This document shows positions 48,582 through 60,000 of a stretch of DNA of 64,000 nucleotides, piece after piece. The notes beneath the pieces were generated by a model, which did no database searches, was not told the origin of the DNA, and saw only the letters and a list, made by a program, of their open reading frames with translations. The DNA is taken from positions 17,598,787-17,662,786 of the forward strand of contig CM055895.1 in assembly GCA_029582155.1 (NCBI GenBank), in the 5' to 3' direction. The stretch is from Panopea generosa. Taxonomy: Eukaryota; Mollusca; Bivalvia; Adapedonta; Hiatellidae. A program made the translations under genes and the position numbers. How positions within the stretch are numbered: the stretch's first letter is position 1; each line of letters opens with the position of its first letter.

Positions 48582-48905
48582 CATGTATGCAAGACAATGT
48601 AAATAATCCTGGGATGAGCGTTTTATGTGTTGGTGATCGTTTTCTGCAATTGGATGATTTCTCATCTTTCTGTTTCCTTCTGTCATCTAGCACATAATCT
48701 CCCCTATGGCAAATCTTGGCCAATGTAGGAAAATATGCAATACCAGTACAATCACAGCTGTCATCACATAATGGAATATTATGCGCTTTTCTGTCTTTAA
48801 AAGGATATTCTGCTCTGATTGCAAGTTCTCCGATAATGTCTCTTAAATAAACTGGAACTTTCCACTGTATCTTATTAAGTAAGTGCGATAGAACTGGAAT
48901 TTGTT
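48582..48905 (-). CDS. Transposase exon with Cys cluster
   Basis: An open stretch ends at donor GTAAGT. Phrases include VPVYLRDIIGELAIRAEYPF, LCDDSCDCTGIAYFPTLAKI and the C-terminal LSCIHG that joins the core exon. The C...C.C cluster fits KDZ-associated cysteine pairs. The 5' edge is uncertain: the acceptor is probably CTGTTGGAG, and a tiny exon ending at 48943 (GATGTAAGT) may precede it. Confidence 0.65.
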
Positions 48906-49049
48906 GCTCCAACAGAATTACATTTTATAGTGTTTTACTTACATCAATTCCTTCAGATTTATGTTTTCCTGTCTTGTTTTTAACTGTACTATATTACTTC
49001 GATCTAGTGAATTATTTAACTATTTTGCCCATTTTATATAAATGTTAAG

Positions 49050-49375
49050 TTGCATAGTTTTTATTTTTGTGCTTTCTTATTTACTGATCTGATTCTCACT
49101 GGGGTGCTACCGAAATGTGGACACAGGACGCATGCGTATGGACGACATAAAGAAGAAATGATATGTGTTTGTTTTACTATGTCTTACTTTCTTTCCTTTC
49201 CTAACTTTTTCTATTCTCAAGTTATTGGTTAAGAAAAAATTGTTAAAACATGTCATTTTGATATTTAATGTAAACATTGTAAAAATGTAGGGGACGGGCC
49301 GAACCTAATGTTGAAAGAACTTGTGGCCCAACCCCATTTCATGTTGAAATAAAATATGTTTAAACTAAACTAGAA
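49050..49375 (+). repeat. Probable retroelement 3' end in a transposase intron
   Basis: The stretch ends with GGGACGGGCCGAACC..., TGGCCCAACCCCATTTCATGTTGAAATAAAATATG, a GC-richer block with a polyadenylation-like tail. This resembles the 3' end of a LINE or SINE on the plus strand. No coding part was recognised. Confidence 0.35.
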
Positions 49376-49416
49376 ATTTGTTTCAAGAGCATCAACAAAC
49401 CTGGGTTACAATGTAC

Positions 49417-49657
49417 CAGTCAACAAACAGGATAGTTAGAGGAAAGGCACAACAACAAATCAGAATAAAGTTCAGGGCATTTATAAACAAAACCGTCTGC
49501 CAAAAAAATATCAAAAAGCCCAATAAGACATGGTTGGTACAAATTTAAATTTGTCATAAGCTCTGTGAACTCCTCCTTGGATAGTCCTGTGTCGACATAT
49601 TTTGTCACCAAATTTCTTGTTCTTTGGTTGTTGAAGAACATTCTCGTGTTATGAGTG
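49417..49657 (-). CDS. Transposase exon with nonsense mutation
   Basis: 80 codons from acceptor TTTTATAG. The peptide includes THNTRMFFNNQRTRNLV, TGLSKEEFTELMTNL and ends SSNYPVC, stop, L. A TGA at 49420-49422 falls two codons before the donor. Relatives of this family commonly have Gly after PVC, and GGA to TGA is one change. Confidence 0.8.
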
Positions 49658-50053
49658 CTATAAAAAGATAAAGATATACATGAGAATGTTGTTATAACTG
49701 TTTATAAACATCATGTGTAATGTTCAATTATGAAACGATAAAAGACATACATGAGGATCACAAATTTTAGATTTTTCAGCTAAAAGTTTCAAACTGTTTA
49801 TCACACTAATCATTGACTTAAATCATTTGCATAAAATATATACCATACTAGTATACAATGTAAATAAAAAAATGTTTTCTCCCTTCTTGCTTGAATATTG
49901 ATGAACTTTTCACCTAAAATCAACACATATAATCTATGGACATACTAACCTTTGCTTAATTTTGGATAACTCTTCAATCACATTTTATAATTTACCAATA
50001 TCTCAGTTTTAACCCATTTTAAGTACGGAAGCTCAAAAAAATGAAAAACTTAC

Positions 50054-50245
50054 CTGCCATCAAGAAATGCAGAAGATGTTTTGAATTTCAAGTAATCATT
50101 CCATGGCATGAAAGACTTGCGAACAACAAGAGAAACTCCATTCATAACTACTGTTTCTGGACAATCACCACATTCAGGACATGCAAACCCTTCCTTAAAA
50201 TCAATCTTTAGCAAGGCGACAAAATTGTACCATGCGTAGCGAAAC
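50054..50245 (-). CDS. Transposase exon with CxC3-like cysteine cluster
   Basis: The peptide has FKEGFACPECGDCPETVVMN, then GVSLVVRKSF. The pattern F.CP.CG..P..VV.nG..l is the cysteine cluster typically linked to KDZ transposases, and probably binds zinc. Flanks are GGTTTACCTTTTAG and GTAAGT. Phase joins both neighbours. Confidence 0.85.
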
Positions 50246-50722
50246 CTAAAAGGTAAACCATTCAAATAACAAGTGTATATGTGGAAAAATTCAACTGAAA
50301 GAAATATCCTTATTATCATAAAAGAGCTTAAGAATACATTCTTAGATGATTGACAAGACTTGCTTTAAACAGTGATAAAATTAATAAAGATCACATTGAT
50401 AATAATTAGAAACAATGATGCAACAGGTTAAATTAAAAATTTCTCAATATTTACAATAAGTTACATTTAACTTTATTTAGAAATTGAAAATAATTACGAC
50501 TTGAAATAATGTCAAAATGAAGCAGTAAAATTATCAAAACAAATTCCAGTTAAAACAACCATACCAATCTCAGCAGCTACTCCTCTTGGTATCTTAGATC
50601 CAAAGCACTTACAACCTATGTACAATAACTTTAATTCTTATAACTATAATCTATATTAAATCTGACAAAGAAATCCAGATTAATTTTAAATCGGTTTAAT
50701 TTGTTAAAATGACTAAATGTAC

Positions 50723-50812
50723 CTGTTGTAAGAAAATTCCTCCGAAAACGTAGTGTTCCCGTTATCTATTTGTTGCCAATACCATTCCTTGTAAAATGAT
50801 GACATTGTAGTC
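50723..50812 (-). CDS. Transposase exon
   Basis: TTMSSFYKEWYWQQIDNGNT continues into FSEEFSYN. Acceptor TTGTTACAG, donor GTACAT. Joins in phase to 51541-51682 and 50054-50245. Confidence 0.75.
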
Positions 50813-51221
50813 CTGTAACAAATAGACGCATAACCATTTTTAAAAAGAAAAACATCTGCCAACACTGGATCCAGTTGACGAACAGGATAACCTCACTGCT
50901 GAACCAATAGTGACTGCGTGGTACACAAACACTCCCCACACTTGCGATGAAGCAGAAGAACATCAGCACTGTCAGCGCAGCACTAGAGTACTGCTGATTG
51001 CTTCACATTGCACAACCTCGAAAAATACATTATGTAGTGATAACAACTCATTAACAAAAGAATGAAACAGATATCCTGTTCCTCATTTTCCCATTATTTC
51101 TGATAGCAAACAATTGGGCCATACATGTACAGTTGCTGAACAAAAACAATTTGCCGCCAAACAGAGGTATTAATACAAGGAGCTTTATCAAAAGTCTCCA
51201 TTGAACAGATGTGTTTTAAAC

Positions 51222-51423
51222 TTATTTATTTTACTTCGATTGTGAAACCAGTTCTTAAAACTTAAGACAAATCACGCTCGAAATCTTCCTGGGTAGAACC
51301 AGTATAAGGCATATGCGGAAAAAGTGCCTTGCTCAAGGACACCACACATAGTCGTAGCAGAGGATCGAAGCCACGACCCTCCGACCATGGGTTCGGTGCT
51401 CTACCACTGGGCCACGCGCTCCA
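51222..51423 (-). repeat. tRNA-derived SINE, full-length copy
   Basis: On the minus strand the head is GGAGCGCGTGGCCCAGTGGTAGAGCACC, with a B box GGCTTCGATCC, then the same body as 4205-4399. It ends in an AAATAAATAAGTTTAAA-like tail. It lies in a transposase intron (between 51541 and 50812). Confidence 0.8.
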
Positions 51424-51540
51424 TTGTACCGATCAGTGTAAACCACATGAAACTAGTCTTAACATAAACACATCAGTGACAGTGGTTCTTATATAATTAC
51501 AACTATATATATTTTAAACAACAATGAAAAGTGTTTTTAC

Positions 51541-51682
51541 CCTTCAGTAACAAACTGTCGCAAGTAGCCTCTTAAAACTTCATGATGGATGAAGTAAGTT
51601 CCCATGTTGAGTAGTTGGTCTTCAGCCCCATCATATTCCTTCCATATTTTACAGTCCGTATTACTACACATTCTTCTAAAAG
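51541..51682 (-). CDS. Transposase exon (YDGaeD..LNMG)
   Basis: The peptide has MCSNTDCKIWKEYDGAEDQL then LNMGTYFIHHEVLRGYLRQF. This is a conserved segment of KDZ-associated proteins following the first Cys cluster. Flanked by TTTAG and GTAAAA. In phase with both neighbours. Confidence 0.8.
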
Positions 51683-51994
51683 CTAAACATAAAGATACAA
51701 TTATGTTAACTTGAAATTGATTTTTATCATGGTAATGTTGGTGTTTCATCATAATACATTTAAACTAATGTTTTTTTCTTCTGGAAGTTGCTTGGAAAAT
51801 TGTAAATCACCCAAGACCGAAGATATATAAGTACATATTCTTTAACTGAGTAATTCTAACAATATCTGTTCAAGAACAGTGTAGTTTGACTATAACAAAC
51901 AGAGCTTATCCGGAATGTGACCAGGTATTAGATACTAATGAGAAATTGATGGGGTATATTTAACCAATATTTTGAAAAATTATGTACATTGCAC

Positions 51995-52436
51995 CGTTTG
52001 CAGTTAAAATTTCGTTTCTTGTATATATCTTGACACTTCCTAAATCTTCTAAAGTATCACTCCATGGCGACAAACATTCACAACAGTCTTCTGCACTTGG
52101 TTGTAGGATAATTTCTGATTTATTCTTGATTGTATTTTCTGTTTTTTTTAATGTCAAATCAAATGGAATCTTTGTTGTGGAAAGACTGACTGGAACATAT
52201 CGTGAACGCCACTTTATGTTGAAGTTGAGTCTTTCGATAAGTTGTTTACTTATGTCACATTGTTCGGTAAAAACAGTTTTTGCATGCTTACAGTTGTTTT
52301 CCTTGCAGTTAGAACAACTTAATGATGGTTTTACACCATTGAAATCTATGGTTATGATAGAGTAAGTTACAATGTCACATTCTTCCATCCTAACACAAAC
52401 CACATGTTCATTCGACTCCAATCCATAAATGTCAAT
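51995..52436 (-). CDS. Transposase exon with Cys/His cluster
   Basis: About 147 codons. It starts IDIYGLESNEHVVCVRME and has SLSCSNCKENNCKHAKTVF (C..C....C.H, SWIM-like or CxC-like zinc cluster), YVPVSLSTTKIPFDLTL and EDCCECLSPW. No stop in frame. The acceptor is TTTTTCAG and the donor GTGCAA. In phase with 51541-51682. Confidence 0.8.
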
Positions 52437-52663
52437 CTGAAAAATCCAATTAGAACTCTCAGTTATATGTCAAATAAAATACCAGGTACTAAATGAGAAA
52501 TTTCACAAATGAGTTTTGAAACTTGCTAGAAATTAACAAATATGTTATTAAATTGTCAGCAGTATGTATGTCATTTTAGAACGAAAGTGAATACTTCCAT
52601 ATCAGTACATACAGATATAACATAAACTCCTACTCAAAAGGCTATAAACTAGCCTAAATAGAC

Positions 52664-52742
52664 CTTGCCTGTGGGTGTTGGTATTGGTACAGCGAGAAGT
52701 AACAACAATATTGTAATGTTGACGAACTTTGAGGTAACGGAC
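52664..52742 (-). CDS. Possible transposase exon, frame uncertain
   Basis: It is bounded by acceptor TGTTTTAG and donor GTCTAT and is open in all three frames, so the correct frame cannot be chosen. Length is 79 bp and phases do not connect 53234 with 52436 without an indel or another exon. Confidence 0.3.
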
Positions 52743-52859
52743 CTAAAACAAATAAAGTTCATTACTTCCTGAATTCCTAACGCCATATCATGATATGCGT
52801 TATTACTCAATAGTTAGGCTGAAATACAAAGATTTCATTTAAAAGATCAATGGGCCATT

Positions 52860-53180
52860 AATCAGTAATAAATTATTGATATGAAATGCCAAGAAAACTC
52901 ATGTTCAGACCATGTACCTGTACCTGCTATAGAGCAAGTCTCCATTTAATCAGCTTAAAACTGTGGGAGACGTTGTGTCTGCAAGATTGTTAGTAACAAA
53001 CATGAAGTAAAAACAAATAAAAACCATTGAATTGAAATGCCAAGACTACAGACTTAAATCAACAATAGATTAGAGCTAAAAAAAGGAATTGGAACATCAA
53101 GACCACATACTTGTGTTCAGATCATGCACCTGCTGTACGACAAATTTCACTTCAATCAAATTACAGATGTGGGAGGAGTT
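52860..53180 (-). repeat. Dispersed repeat, two partial copies
   Basis: 52865-52990 and 53075-53180 share order and text: ATGCCAAGA..., TTCAGA.CATG.ACCTGCTGTA, TCACTTCAATCAAATTACAGATGTGGGAGGAGTT-like. This resembles a common molluscan repeat around 'AACTGTGGGAGGAGTT' (memory). It lies in a transposase intron. Confidence 0.45.
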
Positions 53181-53233
53181 GAAACGTGATGGACATCTTC
53201 AAAAAGCGGAGGATTACAATAAACATAAACTAC

Positions 53234-53286
53234 CTTTGCAGCGTATTTGTCGTACGTATGATCCCTTGTATCTGTGCTTAAGGATC
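53234..53286 (-). CDS. Transposase small exon
   Basis: 53 bp, acceptor TTTTTTTCAG, donor GTAGTT. SLSTDTRDHTYDKYAAK in phase with the previous exon. Confidence 0.65.
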
Positions 53287-53581
53287 CTGAAAAAAAAGAA
53301 AAAAAGGAAAGCAAGAGAAATAAAATATATTGTAGATACATTTTATAAATTTTGAAACATTTATGAACATTTAATGATTAGATTCAAATAGGGGAATATG
53401 TTAAAAAAAGTATTACACATTTATGGTGTTTCTTCAACAGAATAAAAATTCAAACACCATTTGTCTTAGAGATAACTGATATTGAATTAACATTTTACTA
53501 TTTTCAAGGCTGCAACTTTGATGAGATGATAAAACTAAAACTACAATTTGTTATAAACAATATATGCATGTATATTTATAC

Positions 53582-53689
53582 CACTTTTCCTTAAATTCTC
53601 CTTGGTTATTCCATTATGTTCATCAAACTCATCAACAAGTTGTTTCAGAACTTTAATATGATGGCATTCATGATAAGGACTGTCAAAAT
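53582..53689 (-). CDS. Transposase exon with second half of SWIM-like finger
   Basis: FDSPYHECHHIKVLKQLVDE continues to ITKENLRKS. The C.H pair in ECHHIKVL completes the CSC pair of the preceding exon in a SWIM-like CxC...CxH arrangement. Acceptor TTTTGTAG, donor GTATAA. Confidence 0.75.
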
Positions 53690-54074
53690 CTACAAAATAA
53701 AAATTACATTATCAATACTATATATAAGACTTGAACATTTTAAGAACATCATGATAAAATGACAACATTTATCATGACTTTTCCTGTCTTTAAAGTCTGC
53801 CATAATATTGAATATTAAATAAAATAATGATTTTTAATGATAATCCTTTACCTACATTATTACACTTACATTCTGGACTCCATTGAAAAAGTGTGCATCA
53901 ATACTGTGACTCTCAGCTCAAGAATAGTGTGTTTCTAAATAAGTTACACACAATAAATGTATATTGCCCAATGTTAATTTAAAACAAATCAAAAATAAAT
54001 AATTCATTCCATAGTATCTGGTATTATTTCCGATAAAAATAGTTCAATTTTAAGTGAAAAATTGTAACAAAGAC

Positions 54075-54214
54075 CTTTAGTCAGACATCCATGAACAGTC
54101 ACTGGAAGGTTCTCTATCATCCTTTTTGCGTGCAAGATTGCATGAACACATGTATATCAACTTTTGTCCCTCGTCAGTATTTAGAAGCCTTCTGGACACT
54201 ATTAAATAGTTATC
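54075..54214 (-). CDS. Transposase exon with first half of SWIM-like finger, frameshifted
   Basis: The frame from the previous exon reads DNYLIVSRRLLNTDEGQKLI then YMCSCNLARK, the first Cys pair of the finger. It then meets TAA at the exon end. Shifting by one base at an A5 run (T-run on the plus strand, 54123-54127) gives NLPVTVHGCLTK, which joins the next exon in phase. So one extra A is the likely lesion. Confidence 0.75.
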
Positions 54215-54895
54215 CTGCCAACATAAAGGAAACATTATATCTTATAAAACAGAAAGTATAGCATTAACACCATATGCATTTTTAGGTAAAGAATGCTTAG
54301 TAAATTTTCATTCAATTGTGAATGCCTTGCATTGCTGTGTGTCCCTTTGCAATAAGTTTCAAAATTTCACAAAATTTGCCATAGACAGTTATGTATTATA
54401 ACAGTACTTAACACATGAAAAAGTGAACCAAAACAATTCATTTCAAATTAAAACATTTAATGAGTATGTTTATGCCTTTGTTGAAAAATATAAAAACACA
54501 AGTAAGCATAAAAATAATATACTCAGCGGAAATAACAAAAGTACCACTTATTTTATTACCAGGACTCTTTTCATATGTACTTTAGTTAATCAATTGTTGA
54601 TTCAGTAATTAACATCCTCATAGCTAGATTATGTTAACAATATTTAATTATGACATTGAATTTATTATTTGATTATCAACACTATCACCATGCATACTAT
54701 GGTATTGAATAATATGCAAAGCAGATTATCATGTACATGCAAACAGTGCATTAATACTCAATTAATACTTAACAAAGAAGTTTATACAGAGCTCCTAAAA
54801 ATCAAAAGAAATAATACATTTTTGAGGTGTTAACCTATTACTTATTTCTAATAAATATATAAACATGATGAAAAATTAAACGAATTGCTTCATAC

Positions 54896-55133
54896 CTTTA
54901 ATGAACCACTACTAACATCAAAATCTTGAACCATAAATGCAAGAAAGTTGTCATCTACAGGAACAACTGTTTTATACTGACATAGACAACGTTTGTAGAA
55001 ATCAACATCTTCAGATTGGCTTGAAGTGACAGTCATTGAAGATTGATTTTCAACAAATGTTTGGGTTGACCTACTAGAATCTGTTTTTTCTTCAGTACAG
55101 ATTTTTTTGGTAGTTGACGGTTTTCTTGAAACA
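54896..55133 (-). CDS. Transposase exon, Ser/Thr-rich linker
   Basis: 79 codons in phase with both neighbours. Low-complexity Ser, Thr and Lys (SSRSTQTFVENQSSMTVTSS), then DFYKRCLCQYKTVVPVDDNF. It is probably a linker into the SWIM-like region. Confidence 0.7.
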
Positions 55134-55164
55134 CTGAAATAAATAAAAAAAATATTACAATTAT

Positions 55165-55395
55165 GCATAGTTTGCTCATCAGATTCAAAATACTGTATTT
55201 GATGTAATTTGATATGGTCACATTATCATCATCAGATTCAGAATACTGTATTTTATGCAATTTGCCATGGTCACATTATCATCATAAGATTCAGAATACT
55301 GTATTTTATGTAATTTGATAGGGTCACATTATCATCATCAGATTCAGAATACTGTATTTTATGTAATATGATATGGTCACATTAACATCATAAGA
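55165..55395. repeat. About 55-60-bp tandem repeat in a transposase intron
   Basis: Roughly four copies of ATTCAGAATACTGTATTTTA then TGTAATTTGATATGGTCACATTATCATCAT-like sequence. Confidence 0.8.
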
Positions 55396-55773
55396 TGTAT
55401 TCATAGATTCCATTTTTGAAATGACCAACACAGACTAACCATTGACAAGATAAGAAAAGATACAATCAGGATATGGTGTGCAAGACCATTTTGGAACAGT
55501 TGCTCTAAAACAGGTTTGTTTTACAATCTAATAGCATTGAAAGCTATATTCGTTTATTTTGATAAATGTAAAGAATGTAGAGGGATGGTCCTCCCCGATC
55601 CTCTCACCACTAGGACGGGGAGAATAAATGGGTCACACAAATGGGTGGCTGAAAAAATTTAATGTACACATTTATCCAGAAATACAGTTGCTTTATAGAC
55701 TATTTAAAATCTATTAGATTCATTCTATCAATCCCTATACATTTTTTAAAAAAATAAGACTTTCTTAAATTAC

Positions 55774-55867
55774 CGGGTTACCGTTTTTCCTCGTTTTCTA
55801 GTTCCTTTACATGCAATTATGTCACATGGATACGCATCGTTTATCACAAACGATTTCTTTACCAGCT
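55774..55867 (-). CDS. Transposase exon 2
   Basis: With the A from exon 1 it reads KLVKKSFVINDAYPCDIIAC then KGTRKRGKTVTR. It is basic at the end and possibly has a nuclear localisation signal. Acceptor TTTTCAG, donor GTAATT. In phase with exons 1 and 3. Confidence 0.7.
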
Positions 55868-56185
55868 CTGAAAATAATATGATATCAGTATATAACATTT
55901 GCCAAAAGCTTAAACCACACTGATTAAGCATGCAAGAGGAAAAATTAAAATAAGATTTTCTCGAATATGACTTCAATAATATCAAGATACCCATTTCATA
56001 AAAAAGATATCAATAACATTAACTTTTTTAATCAGGAAATGTACCAGTAAGTTATATAAAGAATAAAATTTATTTTGTGAAGATAATTAAATATCCTGGG
56101 TAAATAATAATTATGGTAAAGTACAGTAATTCAATGACTTTTAAAAATCATAAAATAGATTTGATATTTTATGACCATAACTTAC

Positions 56186-56246
56186 TTGCCATTGTTTAAT
56201 TATACCACAATCACTTCACAATAAAGGAATTTGAAAACTAACAGAC
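56186..56246 (-). CDS. Transposase start exon
   Basis: ACAATGGCAAGTAAGT: the start codon ATG (56190-56192), then GCA A, and a perfect donor GTAAGT. Only seven coding bases, with M-A-K made by splicing to 55867. An acceptor-like CTTTTTCAG ends at 56247, so an untranslated exon may lie upstream. Confidence 0.65.
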
Positions 56247-57080
56247 CTGAAAAAGAAGTAATAGATATATGTGTATAATATACTGACAGATAACTAATAC
56301 TGATAATCACTACTTAATGGCAATACTACTCAAAACATAAGATATTATGACAATTGAATCAAATTAACATAACTTATATAATATGCAAAACATTTACAGC
56401 AAGTGGAATATTTGTAAAATATCCATATGATCTAATTCATTACCATATAGTATACACATTATTTTAAGCTTCCAACCAAAATTACTGAGACTAACTATTA
56501 CCCATATAATGGACCAGTCTATAATAGTTCATTGGTACTGAGGCTAAGTAGTGTCCACAGTATGGCATTTACCAGCCTCATATAGTCCATTAGTACTGAA
56601 ATTAAGTATTATCCATAGTATGGCCTCTATCAGCCTCTAACAGTTCATTATGCTGAGGCTAAGTATTTTCCATAAAATGGCCTCTATCAGCTTTTAACAG
56701 ACCATTAGTATTGAGGCTAAGTAGTATCCATAATATGGCTTTTATCAGCCTCTAACAGACCATTAGTATTGAGACTAAGTAGTATTCACAATATGGCCTC
56801 TATCAGTTCATTAGTACTGAGGCTAAGTAGTATCAATAACATGGCCTCTGAAAAAGAAGTAATAGATATATGTGTATAATATACTGACAGATAACTAATA
56901 CTGATAATCACTACTTAATGGCAATACTACTCAAAACATAAGATATTATGACAATTGAATCAAATTAACATAACTTATATAATATGCAAAACATTTACAG
57001 CAAGTGGAATATTTGTAAAATATCCATATGATCTAATTCATTACCATATAGTATACACATTATTTTAAGCTTCCAACCAA
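56247..57080. repeat. 600-bp tandem duplication of the transposase 5' region
   Basis: 56247-56480 recurs at 56847-57080, apparently without a change (CTGAAAAAGAAGTAATAGAT... to ...TTTTAAGCTTCCAACCAA). The second copy is embedded in the satellite. So the DNA just upstream of the transposase start exon, including the acceptor-like sequence, was copied into the array. Confidence 0.9.
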
Positions 57081-60000
57081 TATGGCCTCTATCAGTTCAT
57101 TAGTACTGAGGCTAAGTAGTATCAATAACATGGCCTCTATCAGTTCATTACTACTGAGACTATGTAGTATCCATAATATGGCCTCTATCAGTCTCTAACA
57201 GTTCATAAGTACTGAGACTATATAGTATCCATAGTATGGCCTCTAGCAGCCTTTTACAGTTAATTGGTACTGAGGCTAAGTAGTATCCATAATATGGCCT
57301 CTATCAGTTCATTAGTACCAAGGCTAAATAGTATTCATAATATGGCCTCTATCAGTTCACTAGTAATGAGACTAAGTAGTATCCATAATATTGCCTCTAT
57401 CAGTTAATTTGTACCGAGGCTAAGTAGTATCCATAATATGGCCTCTATCAGTCCATTAGTACTGAGTCTAAGTAGTATCCATAATATGGCTTCTATCAGC
57501 CTCTTACAGCCTCTGTAGTACTGAGACTAAGTAGTATCCATAGCATGACTTTTATCAGCCTTTATAAGTTCATTAGTACTGAGGCTAAGTAGTATATATG
57601 GCCTCCATCAGCCTCTATCAGTTCATTAGTACCAAAGCTAAGTTGTATCCATAATATGGCCTCTATCAGCCTGTATCAATTCATTAGTACTGAAACTAAG
57701 TAGTATCCATAGTATGACCTCTATCAGCCTCTATCATTTCATTAGTACTGAGACTAAGTAGTATCCATAATATGGCCTCTATCAGTTCTTTAGTACTGAG
57801 ACTAAGAGGTTTCCATAATATGGCCTCTATCAGTCTCTAACAATTCATTTGTACTGAGACTAAGTAGCATCCATAATATGGCCTCTATAAGCCTCTAACA
57901 GATCATTAGTACTGAGGCTAAGTATTATCCATAATATGGCCTCTATCTGCTTCTAACAGACCATTAGTACTGAAGCTAAGTAGTATCTATAATATGGCCT
58001 CTAACAGATCATTAGTACTGAGGCTAAGTATTATCCATGATATGGCCTCTATCAGCCTCTAACAGACCATTAGTACTGAAGCTAAGTAGTATCCATAAAA
58101 TGACCTCTAACAGCCTCTAACAGACCATTAGTATTGAGGCTAAGTAATATCCGTAATATGACATATATCAGCCTCTAACAGTTCATTAGTACTGAGGCTA
58201 AGAAGTATCCATAATATGATCTCCATCAGCCTCTTACAGTAAGTTCGTACTGAGGCTAAGTAGTATCCATAATATGACCTCTATCAGTTCATTAGTACCG
58301 AGGCTAAGTAGTATTCAAAATATGGTCTCTTTAAGCTTCAATCAGTTCATCAGTATTGAGGCTAAGTAGTATCCATAATATGGCCTCTATCATTTCACTA
58401 GTACTTAGACTAAGTAGTATCTATAAAATGGCCTCTAACTGACCATTAGTATTGAGGCTAAGTAGTATCCATAATATGGCTTCTATCAGCCTCTAACAGA
58501 CCATTAGTACTGAGGCTAAGTAGTATTTATAATATGGCCTCTATCAGCCTCTTAACAGTTCATTAGTACTGAGGCTTAGTAGTATCAATAATATGGCCTT
58601 TAGCAGACCTTTAGTATTGAGGCTAAGTAGTATCCATAATATGGCCTCTATCAGCCTTTAACAGACCATTAATACTGAGGTTAAGTATTATCCACAATAT
58701 GGCCTCTATATGCCTCTAACAGACCATTAGTACTGTGGCTAAGTAGTATCCACAGTATAGTCTCTATCAGCCTCAAGCAGTTCATTAGTTCTGAGACTAA
58801 ACAGTATCCATAGTATGGACTCTTGATGCCTCTAACAATTCATTAGTAATGAGACTAACAATTATCTATAGTATGGCCTATATCAGCTCTAACAGTTCAT
58901 TAATACTAGGGTTAAGTAGTATCCATAGTATGGCCTCTATCAGCCTCTAAAAGTTCATTAGTACTGAGACTAAGTAGTATCAATAGTATGGCCTTTATCA
59001 GCCTCTTACAGTTAAATCGTACTGAGGCTTAGCAGTATCCAGCATATTGCCTCTATAAACCTTTACTAGTTCATTAGTACTGAGGCTAAGAAGTATCCAT
59101 AATATGGCCTCTATCAGTTGATTAGTACCGAGGCTAAGTAGTATCCATAATATGGCCTCTATCAATTCATTAGTACTTAGACTAAGTAGTATCCATAATA
59201 TGGCCTCTATCAGTTCATTAGTACTGAGACTAAGTAGTATCCATAATTTGACTTCTATCAGTTCATTAGTACCGAGGCTAAATAATATCCATAATATCGC
59301 TTCTATCATTTCATAATTACTGAGAATAAATAGTATCCATAGTTTGACCTCTATCAGTCTCTATCAGTTCATTAGTACTGAGACTAAGTTGTATCCATAA
59401 TATGGCCTTTATCAGTTCATTAGTACAGAGGCTAAGTAGTATCCATAATATGGCCTCTATCAGCCTCTAACAGACCATTAATACTGAAGTTAAGTATTAT
59501 CCACAATATGGCCTCTATTTGCCTTAACAGACCATTAGTACTGAGGCTAAGTAGTATCCACAGTATAGCCTCTATCAGCCTCAAACAGTTCATTAGTTCT
59601 GAGACTAAATAGTATCCATAGTATGGACTTTGTATGCCTCTAACAATTCTTTAGTACTGAGACTAAGTATTATCCATAGTATGACCTCTATCAGCCTCTA
59701 ACAGTTCATTAGTACTATGTCTTAGTAGTAACAGTTCATTTGTACTAAGACTAAGTAGTATCCATAGTATGGCCTTTATCAGACTCTTACATTTAGTTCG
59801 TACTGCGGCTAAGTAGTATCCATAATAGGGCCTCTATAAACCTCTATCAGTTCATTTGTACTGAGGCTAAGTAGTATCCATAATATGGCCTCTATCAGTT
59901 GATTAGTACCGAGGCTAAGCAGTATCCATAATATGGCCTCTACCAGTTAATTAGTACTGAGGCTAAGTAGTATCCATAATATGGCCTCTATCAATTCATT

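Larger units (their letters stand above)
46466..56246 (-). pseudogene. KDZ-type transposase with SWIM-like and CxC zinc clusters
   Basis: Exons on the minus strand: 56186-56246 (5' UTR and MA...), 55774-55867, 54896-55133, 54075-54214, 53582-53689, 53234-53286, possibly 52664-52742, 51995-52436, 51541-51682, 50723-50812, 50054-50245, 49417-49657, 48582-48905, 48061-48144, 47333-47455 and 46466-46725. Phases join except at a frameshift in 54075-54214, around the doubtful 52664-52742, and at the unresolved start of 48582. The order is SWIM-like finger (CSC...CHH), a second cysteine cluster, CxC-type clusters, then the core with HGICYGF, VYDNACNL, VDRFHW and VAEQ. This is the KDZ layout with a DDE-like triad. 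The role would be cutting and joining of the element ends in the nucleus. TGA at 49420-49422 and the frameshift make this copy defective. Confidence 0.8.

Noticed and set aside
50766-50969. 67-codon minus-strand frame with hydrophobic stretch
   Set aside because: It lies in the intron before exon 50723-50812. The exons on both sides join directly in phase without it.
51982-52365. 127-codon plus-strand frame
   Set aside because: Antisense shadow of transposase exon 51995-52436.
58998-59309. 103-codon frame with LWILLSL repeats, membrane-protein-like
   Set aside because: It is produced by satellite units whose length is divisible by three; the frame breaks in neighbouring units.
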